Notes under the pieces: generated by a model
The model's input: the letters and a program-made list of their open reading frames with translations, nothing else
Database searches by the model: none
What the model was told of the DNA's origin: nothing
Assembly (NCBI GenBank): GCA_958295785.1
Contig: OY282377.1
Coordinates: 2,122,394 to 2,186,393, forward strand
Direction: 5' to 3'
Source of the DNA: an uncultured Latescibacterota bacterium
GTDB taxonomy: Bacteria > Latescibacterota > UBA2968
DNA length: 64,000 nucleotides
Shown: positions 1 to 8,265 of the stretch, piece after piece
Numbering within the stretch: position 1 is the first letter of the stretch
How the letters are laid out: each line of letters starts with the position of its first letter
Program-made: the position numbers and the translations under genes

Positions 1-175
1 CGCTCTGAGGAGCGATCTGGAGAAAACAGAGGCGACACTGAGGAGCGATCTGGAAAAGATGGCTACGATATTGCGGAGTGAGATGCGCGAACTTGAGCAA
101 CGTATGACCTTGCGGCTCGGGGCGATGATTGCCGCTGCGGTGGGAATTATCGTGGCAGTGGATAAGTTGCTATAA
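1..175 (+). CDS. DUF1640-like coiled-coil membrane protein, 3' end only
   Basis: The reading frame is open from base 2 to the TAA at 173-175; the N-terminus lies outside the window. The visible part has heptad-rich repeats of the type LRSDLEKTEAT, then an E/R-rich stretch (RSEMRELEQRMTLRLGAM) and a C-terminal hydrophobic segment of about 17 residues ending DKLL. This is the usual C-terminal layout of DUF1640/CCDC90-like proteins: a coiled coil followed by one membrane anchor. It is almost identical to the end of the next gene, so the two are tandem duplicates. The cellular role is unknown. Confidence 0.75.
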   Translation, partial: ALRSDLEKTEATLRSDLEKMATILRSEMRELEQRMTLRLGAMIAAAVGIIVAVDKLL

Positions 176-304
176 GCGAGAACGGATCCGTGTTAAAAAA
201 CGCAGAAAAAATAGGGGACTGTATTTGTGAACTCCACCACTGAAACCACAGGTTAAACAGCAAGCGCGACAACAATGCTTGTCATTCAATAGAGGAGCAA
301 CACC

Positions 305-802
305 CTGACTGGATTCGATACCCTCAAGGTAGCCGTGCGGTTGCAGGAGGAAGCAGGCTTCGAAGAACACCAAGCGCGTGCCTTGGTGACCGCTTTTGCC
401 GAAGGCATGGGTGAGGAACTGGCGACAAAAAATGATTTGGAGAAGACAGAGGCTGCCTTGAAGAGCGATCTGGAGAAGACAGAGGCTGCTCTGCAAGGCC
501 AGATTGTCGCTCTGAAAAACGATCTGGAGAAAACAGAGGCGACACTGAAGAGCGATCTGGAGAAAACAGAGGCGACACTGAGGAGCGATCTGGAGAAGAC
601 AGAAACTGCTCTGCAAGGCCAGATTGTCGCTCTGAAAAACGATCTGGAGAAAACAGAGGCGACACTGAGGAGCGATCTGGAAAAGATGGCTGCGATATTG
701 CGGAGTGAGATGCGCGAACTTGAGCAACGTATGACCTTGCGGCTAGGGGCGATGATTGCCGCCGCGGTGGGAATTATCGTGGCGGTGGATAAGTTGCTAT
801 AA
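305..802 (+). CDS. DUF1640-like coiled-coil protein with C-terminal membrane anchor; probable CTG start
   Basis: About 165 residues. The N-terminus read from CTG at 305 (LTGFDTLKVAVRLQEEAGF) matches the usual start of DUF1640 proteins (…FDTLK…L…AGF…QA). A Shine-Dalgarno GAGGAG at 292-297 sits 7 nt before the CTG. The first conventional codon, GTG at 335, would remove the conserved FDTLK segment and lacks a good ribosome site. The middle is made of 11-residue coiled-coil units (xLKSDLEKTEA) with two interspersed LQGQIVALKNDLEK units. The C-terminus is a single hydrophobic helix. The gene is a tandem copy of the truncated gene before it. Family membership is fairly sure; function is unknown. 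Confidence 0.75.
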   Translation: MTGFDTLKVAVRLQEEAGFEEHQARALVTAFAEGMGEELATKNDLEKTEAALKSDLEKTEAALQGQIVALKNDLEKTEATLKSDLEKTEATLRSDLEKTETALQGQIVALKNDLEKTEATLRSDLEKMAAILRSEMRELEQRMTLRLGAMIAAAVGIIVAVDKLL

Positions 803-868
803 GCGAGAGCGAATCCGTTGTTAAAAAACGCAGGAAAAATAGGTGACTGTATTTGTGAACTCCACCAC
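803..868 (+). repeat. Downstream segment duplicated with the coiled-coil gene
   Basis: The 66 bases after this gene's stop closely match the bases after the first copy's stop (176-240), including the shared stretch ctgtatttgtgaactccac. The similarity ends abruptly at about 240 and 868. The duplicated unit is therefore gene plus about 65 bp, repeating at about 628 bp. Confidence 0.7.
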
Positions 869-988
869 TTAGCCACGTTGCCCCAAGCGCGATACCCATG
901 GAGCGGCACTGTACAAGTATCAACCAACGACACGGTTCGCATCAACATACGCGACCTCTTGCCGTGTTTTCTTTAAGGAGCAAATTCA

Positions 989-2338
989 ATGCGTGTTTTC
1001 GATGTATCAGTCATGCGAGCACAGGCGCGTGAAATTTTTGATGCGGCGGTCAAAGCGGTCGATGCCGAGCAATGCGTGCGGCAATTTGTCTCGCTGAAAG
1101 GCGATCAGTTGCGCGTGGGGGATCAACAGTACGATTTGGGCACGTATCGGCGCATCTTGGTGGTGGGAACGGGCAAAGCGTCTCCGCAAATGGGGGCCGC
1201 GCTCGAAGATGTATTGGGCGAGCGCATTTCTGGCGGATCCATGAATACCAAATACGACCACGCCTTGCCCCTCAAGCGTATTGACGTGGTGGAATGCGGC
1301 CATCCCGTGCCCGACGAAGCCGGCGTTGCGGGTGTGGCACGCATGGTGCGCCTGTTGAAAGAAGCAGACGAAAAGACGCTGGTGATCTGTTTGATTTCCG
1401 GCGGTGGCTCGGCACTCGCGCCCGCGCCTGCGGAGGGCTTGACGCTGACCGACAAACAAGAGACCACGAGTTTGTTGTTGGCCTGTGGTGCAAATATCGT
1501 GGAACTCAATGCCATTCGCAAACACCTGTCGCGCTTAAAAGGAGGCGGTTTGGCGCGTGCGGCGTTTCCCGCAACGGTTGTGGCATTGATGTTGTCCGAT
1601 GTGATTGGCGATCCCATGGATGTCATTGCCTCTGGCCCCACGGTGCCCGATACGGCGACATTTCAGACGTGTATGGATATTTTGGACAAATACGACTTGG
1701 TTGTCCAAGTACCCGAGCGCGTGCGGTCTCGGCTCGAAGCCGGTGTGGCCGGGCAGATTGAGGACACGCCCAAGCCGGGGGATGTGGCTTTGTCCAAAGT
1801 TCAAAATCTCATTGTGGGCAGCAATGGCCTCGCAGTGGCTGCGGCAAATGAGAAGGCCAAAGCATTGGGCTATCACACGCTGGTGTTATCGACCCGCATC
1901 GAGGGCGAGGCGCGAGAAGTCGCCTGCGTTTATGCGGGCATTGCCAAAGAAATCGCGACCTCTAGACAGCCCATCGCGCCACCCGCCTGTGTGATTGCCG
2001 GCGGCGAAACAACCGTGCTGGTGCGCGGCAAGGGCAAGGGCGGGCGCAACCAAGAGATTCCCCTGTCGGGCGCGATTCAGTTGGCCGGCTGGGACAATGT
2101 GGTGCTCTTCAGCGGCGGCACAGATGGCACGGATGGTCCAACAGATGCTGCCGGCGCAGTCGCCGATGGACAGACCATTGCGCGGGCAGAAGCCCTGGGC
2201 CTGTCCGCCATTGCACATTTAAAAAACAATGACGCCTACCATTTTTTTAAGCCATTGGACGACCTGATCATCACCGGCGCCACGGGCACCAATGTCGCCG
2301 ATGTCGCGCTCGTGATGGTGGGGAACGCATCAGCATGA
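989..2338 (+). CDS. gckA: Glycerate 2-kinase (class II, MOFRL family)
   Basis: 449 residues, normal for the GckA/TtuD family, which phosphorylates D-glycerate to 2-phosphoglycerate in the cytoplasm (older databases name it hydroxypyruvate reductase). The N-terminal glycerate-kinase domain has VVGTGKASPQMG near residues 52-63, the glycine-rich LISGGGSALAP near 138-148 and the LNAIRKHLSRLKGG segment. The C-terminal MOFRL domain has GGETTV, GKGKGGRNQE and SGGTDGTDGPTDAAGA. An AAGGAG site precedes the ATG. It is monocistronic as far as visible. The function is well supported by motif order and length. Confidence 0.93.
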   Translation: MRVFDVSVMRAQAREIFDAAVKAVDAEQCVRQFVSLKGDQLRVGDQQYDLGTYRRILVVGTGKASPQMGAALEDVLGERISGGSMNTKYDHALPLKRIDVVECGHPVPDEAGVAGVARMVRLLKEADEKTLVICLISGGGSALAPAPAEGLTLTDKQETTSLLLACGANIVELNAIRKHLSRLKGGGLARAAFPATVVALMLSDVIGDPMDVIASGPTVPDTATFQTCMDILDKYDLVVQVPERVRSRLEAGVAGQIEDTPKPGDVALSKVQNLIVGSNGLAVAAANEKAKALGYHTLVLSTRIEGEAREVACVYAGIAKEIATSRQPIAPPACVIAGGETTVLVRGKGKGGRNQEIPLSGAIQLAGWDNVVLFSGGTDGTDGPTDAAGAVADGQTIARAEALGLSAIAHLKNNDAYHFFKPLDDLIITGATGTNVADVALVMVGNASA

Positions 2339-2433
2339 GAAAAATGAATATGCGGAACGGGATACAACTGATCGTTGCACGGGCTTGAGGGACAACCCGT
2401 TGTACCCCATTGCTCAGGTCATACCTCAATTAA

Positions 2434-2449
2434 GGGGGCCTGTCCCTAC
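2434..2449 (-). repeat. Partial short palindromic repeat (half-element)
   Basis: The sequence gggggcctgtccctac matches the right half of the element at 14234-14259, a variant of the GGGCGAGCACGGGGGC / ATCGCCCCTAC family found throughout the window. The left half is missing. It lies between the kinase gene and the methyltransferase gene. Confidence 0.5.
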
Positions 2450-2538
2450 GATCTGTTTCGCGCCTTTTGGGGGGGTGGGTTCGTCTATTCTCGCTTTTGT
2501 CCTGTATTCTTGCCCATAAGACGAGAAATGGTCGGAGA

Positions 2539-3678
2539 ATGAATACAAACCATTGGACATTCATCGATTTATTTGCCGGCATAGGCGGCATGCGGATTCC
2601 GTTTGAAAACTTGGGCGGCGCGTGTGTGTTTAGTTCCGAGTGGGACAAATCTGCTCAACAGACCTATTATCACAATTTTGACGATATGCCAGCCGGCGAC
2701 ATTACCAAAATTGACGCAACCGCAATTCCAGACCACGATGTTTTGCTGGCCGGCTTCCCGTGCCAACCGTTTAGCATCATCGGCAACAAGCAGGGATTCG
2801 CAGACACGCGGGGCACGCTGTTTTTTGAGATAGAACGGATTTTGAGGGCAAAACGACCGGCGGCATTTCTGCTTGAAAACGTGAAGCAGTTGGCGAGTCA
2901 CGACAAGGGCAGAACGTTTTCGATCATCGGCGAACGCCTGCAAAAGCTGGGTTATACGATATACCACAAAATTTTGAACGCGCTCGATTTTGGATTGCCC
3001 CAAAAGCGAGAGCGAATTTTTATTGTGGGATTTCTCGATCCCATCGCATTTGCTTTTCCAGTGGGAAGCGGGCGGTACAAGCCCTTGTCTGAGATTCTCG
3101 AGATAGACGACGAGGTAGATGCCCGTTTCTCCGCGTCTGAGAGAATCCAAAAGTCCCGTCTTGAAAAGTGCAAGGTCGAGCCGTTTTATCCCTCTATCTG
3201 GCACGAAAACAAGGGCGGCAATGTCTCGGTTCTGCCGTTTTCGTGTGCGTTGCGCGCCGGCGCGTCCTACAACTATCTCTTGGTCAATGGCATCCGCCGC
3301 CCTTCGGCGCGAGAACTCTTGCGGCTCCAGGGCTTTCCCGAACATTTTGAGATTGTGGTCAATATCGCGCAACTTCGGAAGCAGACGGGAAATAGCGTGG
3401 CAATTCCCGTGATCCGTGCGATAGCAGAGAACATGCGAGAAGCCCTGCGGCAACGAAAACGCCCTGAACCTACGGTGGAACAACTCGATCTTTTGGGCGA
3501 CAGCGTGCTGCGACGATTGGAGAACGAAATCAAAGTCGAGTTTCCGTCAACCACAGAGTTTGATGAATTTTTTGAGGCGCGGGGCTACGACCAGTTGCCG
3601 CATGCCGACAGAACGCCACGCGCTAAAATTGCGAGAACGGGCCAAAGAAATGCTGGAATCGCCATTGAAATTGGATAA
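2539..3678 (+). CDS. C5-cytosine DNA methyltransferase (type II, Dcm-like), apparently orphan
   Basis: 379 residues from ATG 2539. The frame is open from TTG 2467, but conserved motif I (FIDLFAGIGG) begins at residue 8 with the ATG start, as usual for the family. Motifs appear in canonical order: I FIDLFAGIGGMR, IV GFPCQPFS with the catalytic Cys, VI LLENV, VIII GLPQKRERIFIVGF, IX in RRPSARELLRLQGFPEHF, and X KQTGNSVAIPV. It transfers methyl from SAM to C5 of cytosine. The target-recognition region between VIII and IX is short. No restriction endonuclease gene is recognisable beside it; a 40-residue ORF overlaps its 3' end. It may be an orphan or the survivor of a restriction-modification pair. 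Confidence 0.93.
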   Translation: MNTNHWTFIDLFAGIGGMRIPFENLGGACVFSSEWDKSAQQTYYHNFDDMPAGDITKIDATAIPDHDVLLAGFPCQPFSIIGNKQGFADTRGTLFFEIERILRAKRPAAFLLENVKQLASHDKGRTFSIIGERLQKLGYTIYHKILNALDFGLPQKRERIFIVGFLDPIAFAFPVGSGRYKPLSEILEIDDEVDARFSASERIQKSRLEKCKVEPFYPSIWHENKGGNVSVLPFSCALRAGASYNYLLVNGIRRPSARELLRLQGFPEHFEIVVNIAQLRKQTGNSVAIPVIRAIAENMREALRQRKRPEPTVEQLDLLGDSVLRRLENEIKVEFPSTTEFDEFFEARGYDQLPHADRTPRAKIARTGQRNAGIAIEIG

Positions 3679-3724
3679 TGAAGAATCCCAAGCCATTCTC
3701 AGAGCGTTTAAGCCACCGAGATAA
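3602..3724 (+). CDS. Possible 40-residue ORF overlapping the methyltransferase 3' end
   Basis: ATG 3602 opens a 40-codon frame that overlaps the methyltransferase by 77 nt in another frame and runs past its stop to TAA 3722-3724. The product is charged and helix-forming (MPTERHALKLRERAKEM… to …FKPPR). No good ribosome site is visible. It could be a small partner, the remnant start of a lost restriction endonuclease coupled to the methyltransferase, or chance. Low confidence. Confidence 0.3.
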   Translation: MPTERHALKLRERAKEMLESPLKLDNEESQAILRAFKPPR

Positions 3725-3746
3725 CGCACGTTATCAAAGGGACACC

Positions 3747-4520
3747 ATGCCCAATCCAACCGAACCCATCCTCAACGAAGTCGAGGTCGATTATTTTCGG
3801 CGTCACGGATACATCGTCCGCACGGACTTGCTCGGCGATAGCGAGCGCGATGAATTGATCGCGCTGTTTGACCGCGACCGCGATCAGCACTCGTTTCGCT
3901 GGCACTCTTATGGCCATCACCAGCGGGCGAATTACGACGCTTTGGTCACCACGCCCGATTTTGACCGTGCGATCCGGCATCCCAAAATTTTTGCTGCCAT
4001 CAAACAACTGATGGGGGGCGCGATTTGCTTTGGCGAAATTGGCGCGCGCTACATGCCGCCCTACGCGGGCGACTTGCACCGCAGTTGGCACCGCGACCGC
4101 CCCCATTGGGCCGCGCATCCCTTCCGCATGGACTACATCCAACTCATGCTCTACCTCACCGACGTTGGGGCCGATACCCATTGTTTTTCCCTGTCGCCCG
4201 AATCGATTTACGAACCCGTGCTCAAAGACAACCACGCGCAACTCAAACGCGGGGGCATCGCCGATATTCACGGGCCTGCGGGCACGGTCTGCCTTTTCAA
4301 TGTGGCGGTCCTTCACACGGCCACCACGCGACCGACAACGCATGAGCGCAAAACCCTGCAAATCTATTACGGCCACCGCGACCGCAAATACCTCGCCAAT
4401 GATTCCGTCATCCCACCGATCTTCTGGCGCGACCACAAAGACCCCGAAGTGCGCGCGTTTTACGGCAATCTCAACGAAGTCTCCAACATCTACAACAGAG
4501 CTTATGGCATCGCGCCATGA
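3747..4520 (+). CDS. Phytanoyl-CoA dioxygenase (PhyH) family Fe(II)/2-oxoglutarate oxygenase
   Basis: 257 residues from ATG 3747, preceded by AAAGGG; the frame extends upstream to 3678 but that part is not family-like. The N-terminus VDYFRRHGYIVR is the standard PhyH opening. The metal-binding HxD is in SWHRDRPHW, the distal His in AVLHTATTR, and the 2-oxoglutarate Arg in THERKTLQIYYGHR. Such enzymes hydroxylate small molecules in the cytoplasm; the substrate cannot be inferred. A second, unrelated-looking PhyH gene lies at 30200. Class assignment is strong, substrate unknown. Confidence 0.85.
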   Translation: MPNPTEPILNEVEVDYFRRHGYIVRTDLLGDSERDELIALFDRDRDQHSFRWHSYGHHQRANYDALVTTPDFDRAIRHPKIFAAIKQLMGGAICFGEIGARYMPPYAGDLHRSWHRDRPHWAAHPFRMDYIQLMLYLTDVGADTHCFSLSPESIYEPVLKDNHAQLKRGGIADIHGPAGTVCLFNVAVLHTATTRPTTHERKTLQIYYGHRDRKYLANDSVIPPIFWRDHKDPEVRAFYGNLNEVSNIYNRAYGIAP

Positions 4521-4673
4521 CCTTCCGACCAACGCCTCTTGTATCTTATATGCTGACGAACTGACACAGGGAAAAACCAACCCCGCTCGTGCTTTTTGTG
4601 GCAAAACTCGCCCCTCACGCCCAAAAGTTCACGACCACAAAACGCCCTCTCTCCACACGACGACCCCACTGAC

Positions 4674-6674
4674 ATGGCTGTATCATCTCCGCAAACAGAA
4701 CCCCGCGCCGTTCCCGCACGCATCACGGGCCGCGCCGTGCTCTTGGGCGCCCTCACGGCCATTGCCCTAAACATATACACGGATCACGCCGGGCTGGTTA
4801 TGGGGTCGTCATCGCTGGTCAAATCGCAATATCCCATGGCCATGTTGTTGCCCTTTGTCCTGTGGTTGTTCGCCAATATCGGCCTCAAGACCTTTTGGCC
4901 CAAAGCCGCCCTTTCAAGCGCTGAATTGCTGGTCATCTACAGCATGTCGTGGATCGCAGGGGTCATTCCACTCGAGGGTTGGGCCGCGTATTGGACGAGC
5001 ACCATGGCCGTGCCCACCTATTATGCGTCCCCTGAAAATCGCTGGGCCGAAATCATCTTTGACATCTTGCCGTGGTGGACCTTGCCAGACGCATCGCCCG
5101 CGGTCATTCGCCCGTTTTACGACGGCTTGCCGCCCCATAATCGCATCCCTTGGGCGGGTTGGCTGCAACCCCTTTTCTGGTGGACAGCCATCTCACTGGC
5201 TGTTTTTACCGCGGGCTTGTGTATCTGCGTGCTCTTTCAACGCCAATGGGAAAACCACGAGCGACTCGCCTTTCCGCTCGCGCAATTCGCGGTCGAACTC
5301 ACGTCGGGCTTTGATCGCCCGGGGCGCGTGCCCGGCATTTTTCGCAACAAAATTTTTTGGGCGGGTTTTTTCACGGTCTTCGGGGTTTTCGCGTGGAATA
5401 TCCTCGGCTACTTTGCCACGGGCCTGCCGCGCATCGGCGTGTACGCCGGGTATTTGAGCAAGCAAATTGACCTCGCCCGCGACTTTCAGCCCATCTATCT
5501 CCGCATCTTGCCCCCGGTGGTGGGCCTCACCTACTTCTGCAATCTCGACATCCTCTTCAGTTTTTGGATGTTGCGCCTCGTCGCCATTGTCAAACTCGGG
5601 GTGATGGACCGCACGGGCTTCACCTTGGGCCTCGCGGATCAGCAGGCAAAATCGCCCGAAATCATCAATCTCGAAAGCCACGGCGCATTGGTCGCATTGG
5701 CTCTCTGGTCTGTTTGGGCCGCGTGCGGGCACTTGTCTCGCGTTTGGAGGGCCGTCCGTGAAGGCCGAGATTCCGATCACAATGACGGCATCATATCCTA
5801 CCGCACGGCTTTTGTCGGCTTCGCGCTGTCAACCGCCTTCATCATCGGCTGGATGCACGCGATGGGCCTGTCCATCCCCCTCGCGCTCTTGCAAACCGCG
5901 CTGCTCTACACCGCGTATCTCACGGTCGCCAAATTCACCGCCGCGAGTGGCTTTCCCCACCTCCTGCCCGTGTACAGCAAAGGCGGGGGCATGGTCTATA
6001 CCTTTGCCGGCACCGCCAATTTGACCCCTTCGGATTTTGTGGGCATCGAATTTGTCAACTCCAGTGCGTTTTTTGGCAACAATCGCATTCCCGCCTGGCC
6101 CGCGCTTCCCCATCACCTGAAATTGCACGGCAACCGCCCATCGCCAAACCCGCGCGCGGTCCACATCGCGGCCCTCGCGTTCGCCGCGGGCTTGATCGCA
6201 TCCTTTTTGTTTATCATCTACTTGGCCTACGCACACGGCGGGCAAAATTTGCACACGGCCCCGTTTACGGGCCGATCAAATTCCGGATCCGTGCGCCTCT
6301 ATGGGAACATGACCGCGCATATCCTCAACGATAACAAAACCGTTTTTGATCCGTATAAAATGGCCGCGTGGTTCATCGGCATCATTGAAGCCATCGCACT
6401 CATTGGCTTGCGTAACCGGTTGCCATGGTGGCCGTTGCACCCGATTGGCCTGGCCTTTCAAAACACGTCTGGGCCAAAAATTTACAGTTTTTCCATTTTT
6501 CTCACATGGGCGGCCAAATCGCTTTTTCTCCGCATCGGCGGCATTGCCCTATACCGCCGCGCAGCCCCTTATTTTGTCGGCCTGCCCGTGGGCTACGTCA
6601 CCGGCGTCATCGTGTCGGCGGTTGTCGATCTGATCTGGTTTCCAACCGGTGGGCACTGGACACATGGATGGTAG
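4674..6674 (+). CDS. Large polytopic membrane protein (DUF6784/DUF6785-like)
   Basis: About 666 residues from ATG 4674; the open frame begins at 4596 but the hydrophobic protein starts after the later Met. It has many hydrophobic segments (for example AVLLGALTAIALNIYTDHAG, MAMLLPFVLWLFANIGL, WWTAISLAVFTAGLCICVLF, VGFALSTAFIIGWMHAMGL). Soluble loops are rich in Trp and Pro, and one short loop contains QRQWENHERLAFPLAQFAVEL. Layout and length resemble the DUF6784/DUF6785 proteins common in planctomycete/Latescibacteria-type genomes, which look like oligopeptide-transporter relatives. It follows the PhyH gene in the same direction after about 150 bp. The substrate is unknown. Confidence 0.65.
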   Translation: MAVSSPQTEPRAVPARITGRAVLLGALTAIALNIYTDHAGLVMGSSSLVKSQYPMAMLLPFVLWLFANIGLKTFWPKAALSSAELLVIYSMSWIAGVIPLEGWAAYWTSTMAVPTYYASPENRWAEIIFDILPWWTLPDASPAVIRPFYDGLPPHNRIPWAGWLQPLFWWTAISLAVFTAGLCICVLFQRQWENHERLAFPLAQFAVELTSGFDRPGRVPGIFRNKIFWAGFFTVFGVFAWNILGYFATGLPRIGVYAGYLSKQIDLARDFQPIYLRILPPVVGLTYFCNLDILFSFWMLRLVAIVKLGVMDRTGFTLGLADQQAKSPEIINLESHGALVALALWSVWAACGHLSRVWRAVREGRDSDHNDGIISYRTAFVGFALSTAFIIGWMHAMGLSIPLALLQTALLYTAYLTVAKFTAASGFPHLLPVYSKGGGMVYTFAGTANLTPSDFVGIEFVNSSAFFGNNRIPAWPALPHHLKLHGNRPSPNPRAVHIAALAFAAGLIASFLFIIYLAYAHGGQNLHTAPFTGRSNSGSVRLYGNMTAHILNDNKTVFDPYKMAAWFIGIIEAIALIGLRNRLPWWPLHPIGLAFQNTSGPKIYSFSIFLTWAAKSLFLRIGGIALYRRAAPYFVGLPVGYVTGVIVSAVVDLIWFPTGGHWTHGW

Positions 6675-6694
6675 GGAGGAAGCCGTGTATCTTT

Positions 6695-6721
6695 GGGCGA
6701 GCACGGGGGCATCGCCCCTAC
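6695..6721. repeat. Short palindromic interspersed repeat, copy 1
   Basis: 27-bp element beginning GGGCGAGCACGGGGGC and ending ATCGCCCCTAC. The ends form an imperfect inverted repeat. Related copies lie at 14234, 19761, 19808, 31129, 44718, 45973, 50563 and 51215, all between genes or at gene ends. Confidence 0.8.
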
Positions 6722-6754
6722 ATTCTCTTACCTTCTTCACAGAAAGGTTTTTTT

Positions 6755-7474
6755 ATGACCGAACAAAAGCGCGTTCTCATCGCGGGCGGGGCCGGTTTTG
6801 TCGCCGGCATGTTGCGCGAACACTGGGGCGCAACCTATCGCCTGCGCCTTGCGGATGTAGTCCCGGTTGAAAATCTCGCCGATCACGAAGAATTTGTCCA
6901 GATGGATATCACCGACCTCGACGAATTTCGAGCGGCTTGCGCGGGCGTGCATACCGTCATTCATCTCGCAGCGGATCGCAGCCCCCGCGCCGATTTTTAC
7001 AAAACCCTGCTCGATCTCAATATTATCGGGGCATACAATGCGTTTCACGCTGCCCATCTGTGCGGTTGCAAGCGCGTTGTTTTTGCCAGTTCGGTCAATG
7101 CCGTGTTTGGCTATCGGGAGGAGACGCCCATCGAATGGGATGTGCCCGTGTTTCCCACCAATGTCTATGGCGCGACCAAATGTTGGGGCGAGGCCCTCGC
7201 GCGCGTGTACTCCGCAACTTACGGCCTCTCCTGCATCTGCGTGCGCTTGGGCAGCCCACGGTGGGATGCCGACGAAGTGTACGACCCGGACAAACCCAAC
7301 ATGTTGATCAGCCCGAGGGATACCGCGCAACTCTTTCAAAAATGCGTGGAAGCCGATACCGACTTTGCCATTGTCCACGGCGTATCCGCCCACAAAAAAT
7401 CCCATCTCGGCATCGTGCAAACCCGCGAGATATTGGGCTACACACCGCGAGACGGGACGGCGATCTCGGATTAA
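6755..7474 (+). CDS. NAD-dependent epimerase/dehydratase (extended SDR)
   Basis: 239 residues from ATG 6755, with AGAAAGG upstream; the longer frame from 6425 covers the end of the previous gene and a repeat. The Rossmann motif is VLIAGGAGFVAGML at residues 7-20, the acidic end of beta-2 is ADVVPVENL, the catalytic Ser lies in VVFASSVNAVFG, and the YxxxK pair is YGATKCWGEAL. The C-terminal substrate domain is short for the family. It probably acts on a nucleotide sugar or related sugar in the cytoplasm; the substrate is not identifiable. Confidence 0.85.
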   Translation: MTEQKRVLIAGGAGFVAGMLREHWGATYRLRLADVVPVENLADHEEFVQMDITDLDEFRAACAGVHTVIHLAADRSPRADFYKTLLDLNIIGAYNAFHAAHLCGCKRVVFASSVNAVFGYREETPIEWDVPVFPTNVYGATKCWGEALARVYSATYGLSCICVRLGSPRWDADEVYDPDKPNMLISPRDTAQLFQKCVEADTDFAIVHGVSAHKKSHLGIVQTREILGYTPRDGTAISD

Positions 7475-7605
7475 AACGAAACGAAATGGTTTGGGATTGA
7501 TATACTGGACACTTCAACGAATTGCGCGGGTGAGAGGCGAGGCAAGGTGCGAAAATCAGCTATCCTCGCCCAATCCGCTAATCGCTGCCACAGAAAGGAC
7601 ACCGC

Positions 7606-8058
7606 ATGGGAAAGGGAAAATTTTCATCGACCAAGACCTATTACGACCTGCCCTGCGCGCACCGTCAGGGGAATCACGATGGGCACTGTCGTTTTATTCA
7701 CGGATACAACCGGGAGATCGCGTTTTATTTTTCGTGCAACGCGCTCGACGAAAATCACTTTGTCGTGGATTTCAGCAAGCTCAAAAAGCTCAAAGCGTGG
7801 TTGGAACACATGTTCGACCACACCATGCTCATCAATGAAAACGATCCCGAGCGCGAATTGTTTGAAGAAATGCACCGCAGGGGCTTGGTCGACCTGCGCG
7901 TGATGCCCAATGTCGGCATGGAAGCGTCCTCGAAATTCGCCTTTGATTATGCCGACAAACTCGTGCGCGACATGACCGACAACCGCTGCTGGGTGTACAA
8001 AGTCGAAACCCGCGAAAACATGAAAAACTCGGGCATATACGAACTCGGAGAGGACTGA
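7606..8058 (+). CDS. queD: 6-carboxy-tetrahydropterin synthase (QueD)-like protein
   Basis: 150 residues from ATG 7606 with AGAAAGGA upstream. It has the T-fold pterin-synthase pattern: a first metal His in LPCAHRQ, a GHCRFIHGYN segment, and MFDHTMLINEND with the conserved Asp-His. The C-terminal ETRENMKNSGIYE carries the conserved Glu. QueD converts dihydroneopterin triphosphate to 6-carboxytetrahydropterin on the queuosine/7-deazaguanine pathway. The usual HGH zinc motif reads HGY here, as in a sub-group of QueD-like proteins, so exact catalysis is less certain. It is about 53 kb from the DpdA-like gene at 60703, which would use a product of this pathway. Confidence 0.75.
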   Translation: MGKGKFSSTKTYYDLPCAHRQGNHDGHCRFIHGYNREIAFYFSCNALDENHFVVDFSKLKKLKAWLEHMFDHTMLINENDPERELFEEMHRRGLVDLRVMPNVGMEASSKFAFDYADKLVRDMTDNRCWVYKVETRENMKNSGIYELGED

Positions 8059-8094
8059 TCCGCCCACCTGTACAAATACCTGCACCCTTTTTTT

Positions 8095-8144
8095 AATAGC
8101 ACAATAAGCCGTGTGGAAACAACGGTTTATTGTGCTATTTTTTT
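8095..8144 (+). terminator. Rho-independent terminator after the QueD-like gene
   Basis: An 18-bp stem with one G-T pair (left arm starts AATAGCACAATAAGCC, right arm ends TTATTGTGCTATT) and a 9-nt loop, followed by a run of T. It separates the QueD-like gene from the sigma-factor promoter immediately downstream. Confidence 0.9.
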
Positions 8145-8145
8145 C

Positions 8146-8174
8146 TTGACTAATAAACAAATGTTCACTATATT
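8146..8174 (+). promoter_or_regulatory. Sigma-70-type promoter of the sigma-factor gene
   Basis: TTGACT at 8146-8151 and TATATT at 8169-8174, spaced 17 bp, just after the terminator. Transcription would begin near 8181, leaving a leader of about 85 nt before ATG 8266. Confidence 0.8.
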
Positions 8175-8265
8175 CTTTCAACGCAACTGAGGCCATTTCG
8201 CAGTGTCAACAGATGTTTTTCGCAAAGGGTATGGAGGTCTCAGTACACACCACGAGGAGGCAAGC

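Noticed and set aside
420..720. Regular 33-bp repeats suggesting a CRISPR array
   Set aside because: Units are in frame, lack spacers of constant length and encode coiled-coil heptads.
7606..8058. QueD-like gene as a member of the DpdA-like operon
   Set aside because: It is about 53 kb away with its own terminator; only a metabolic link can be proposed.
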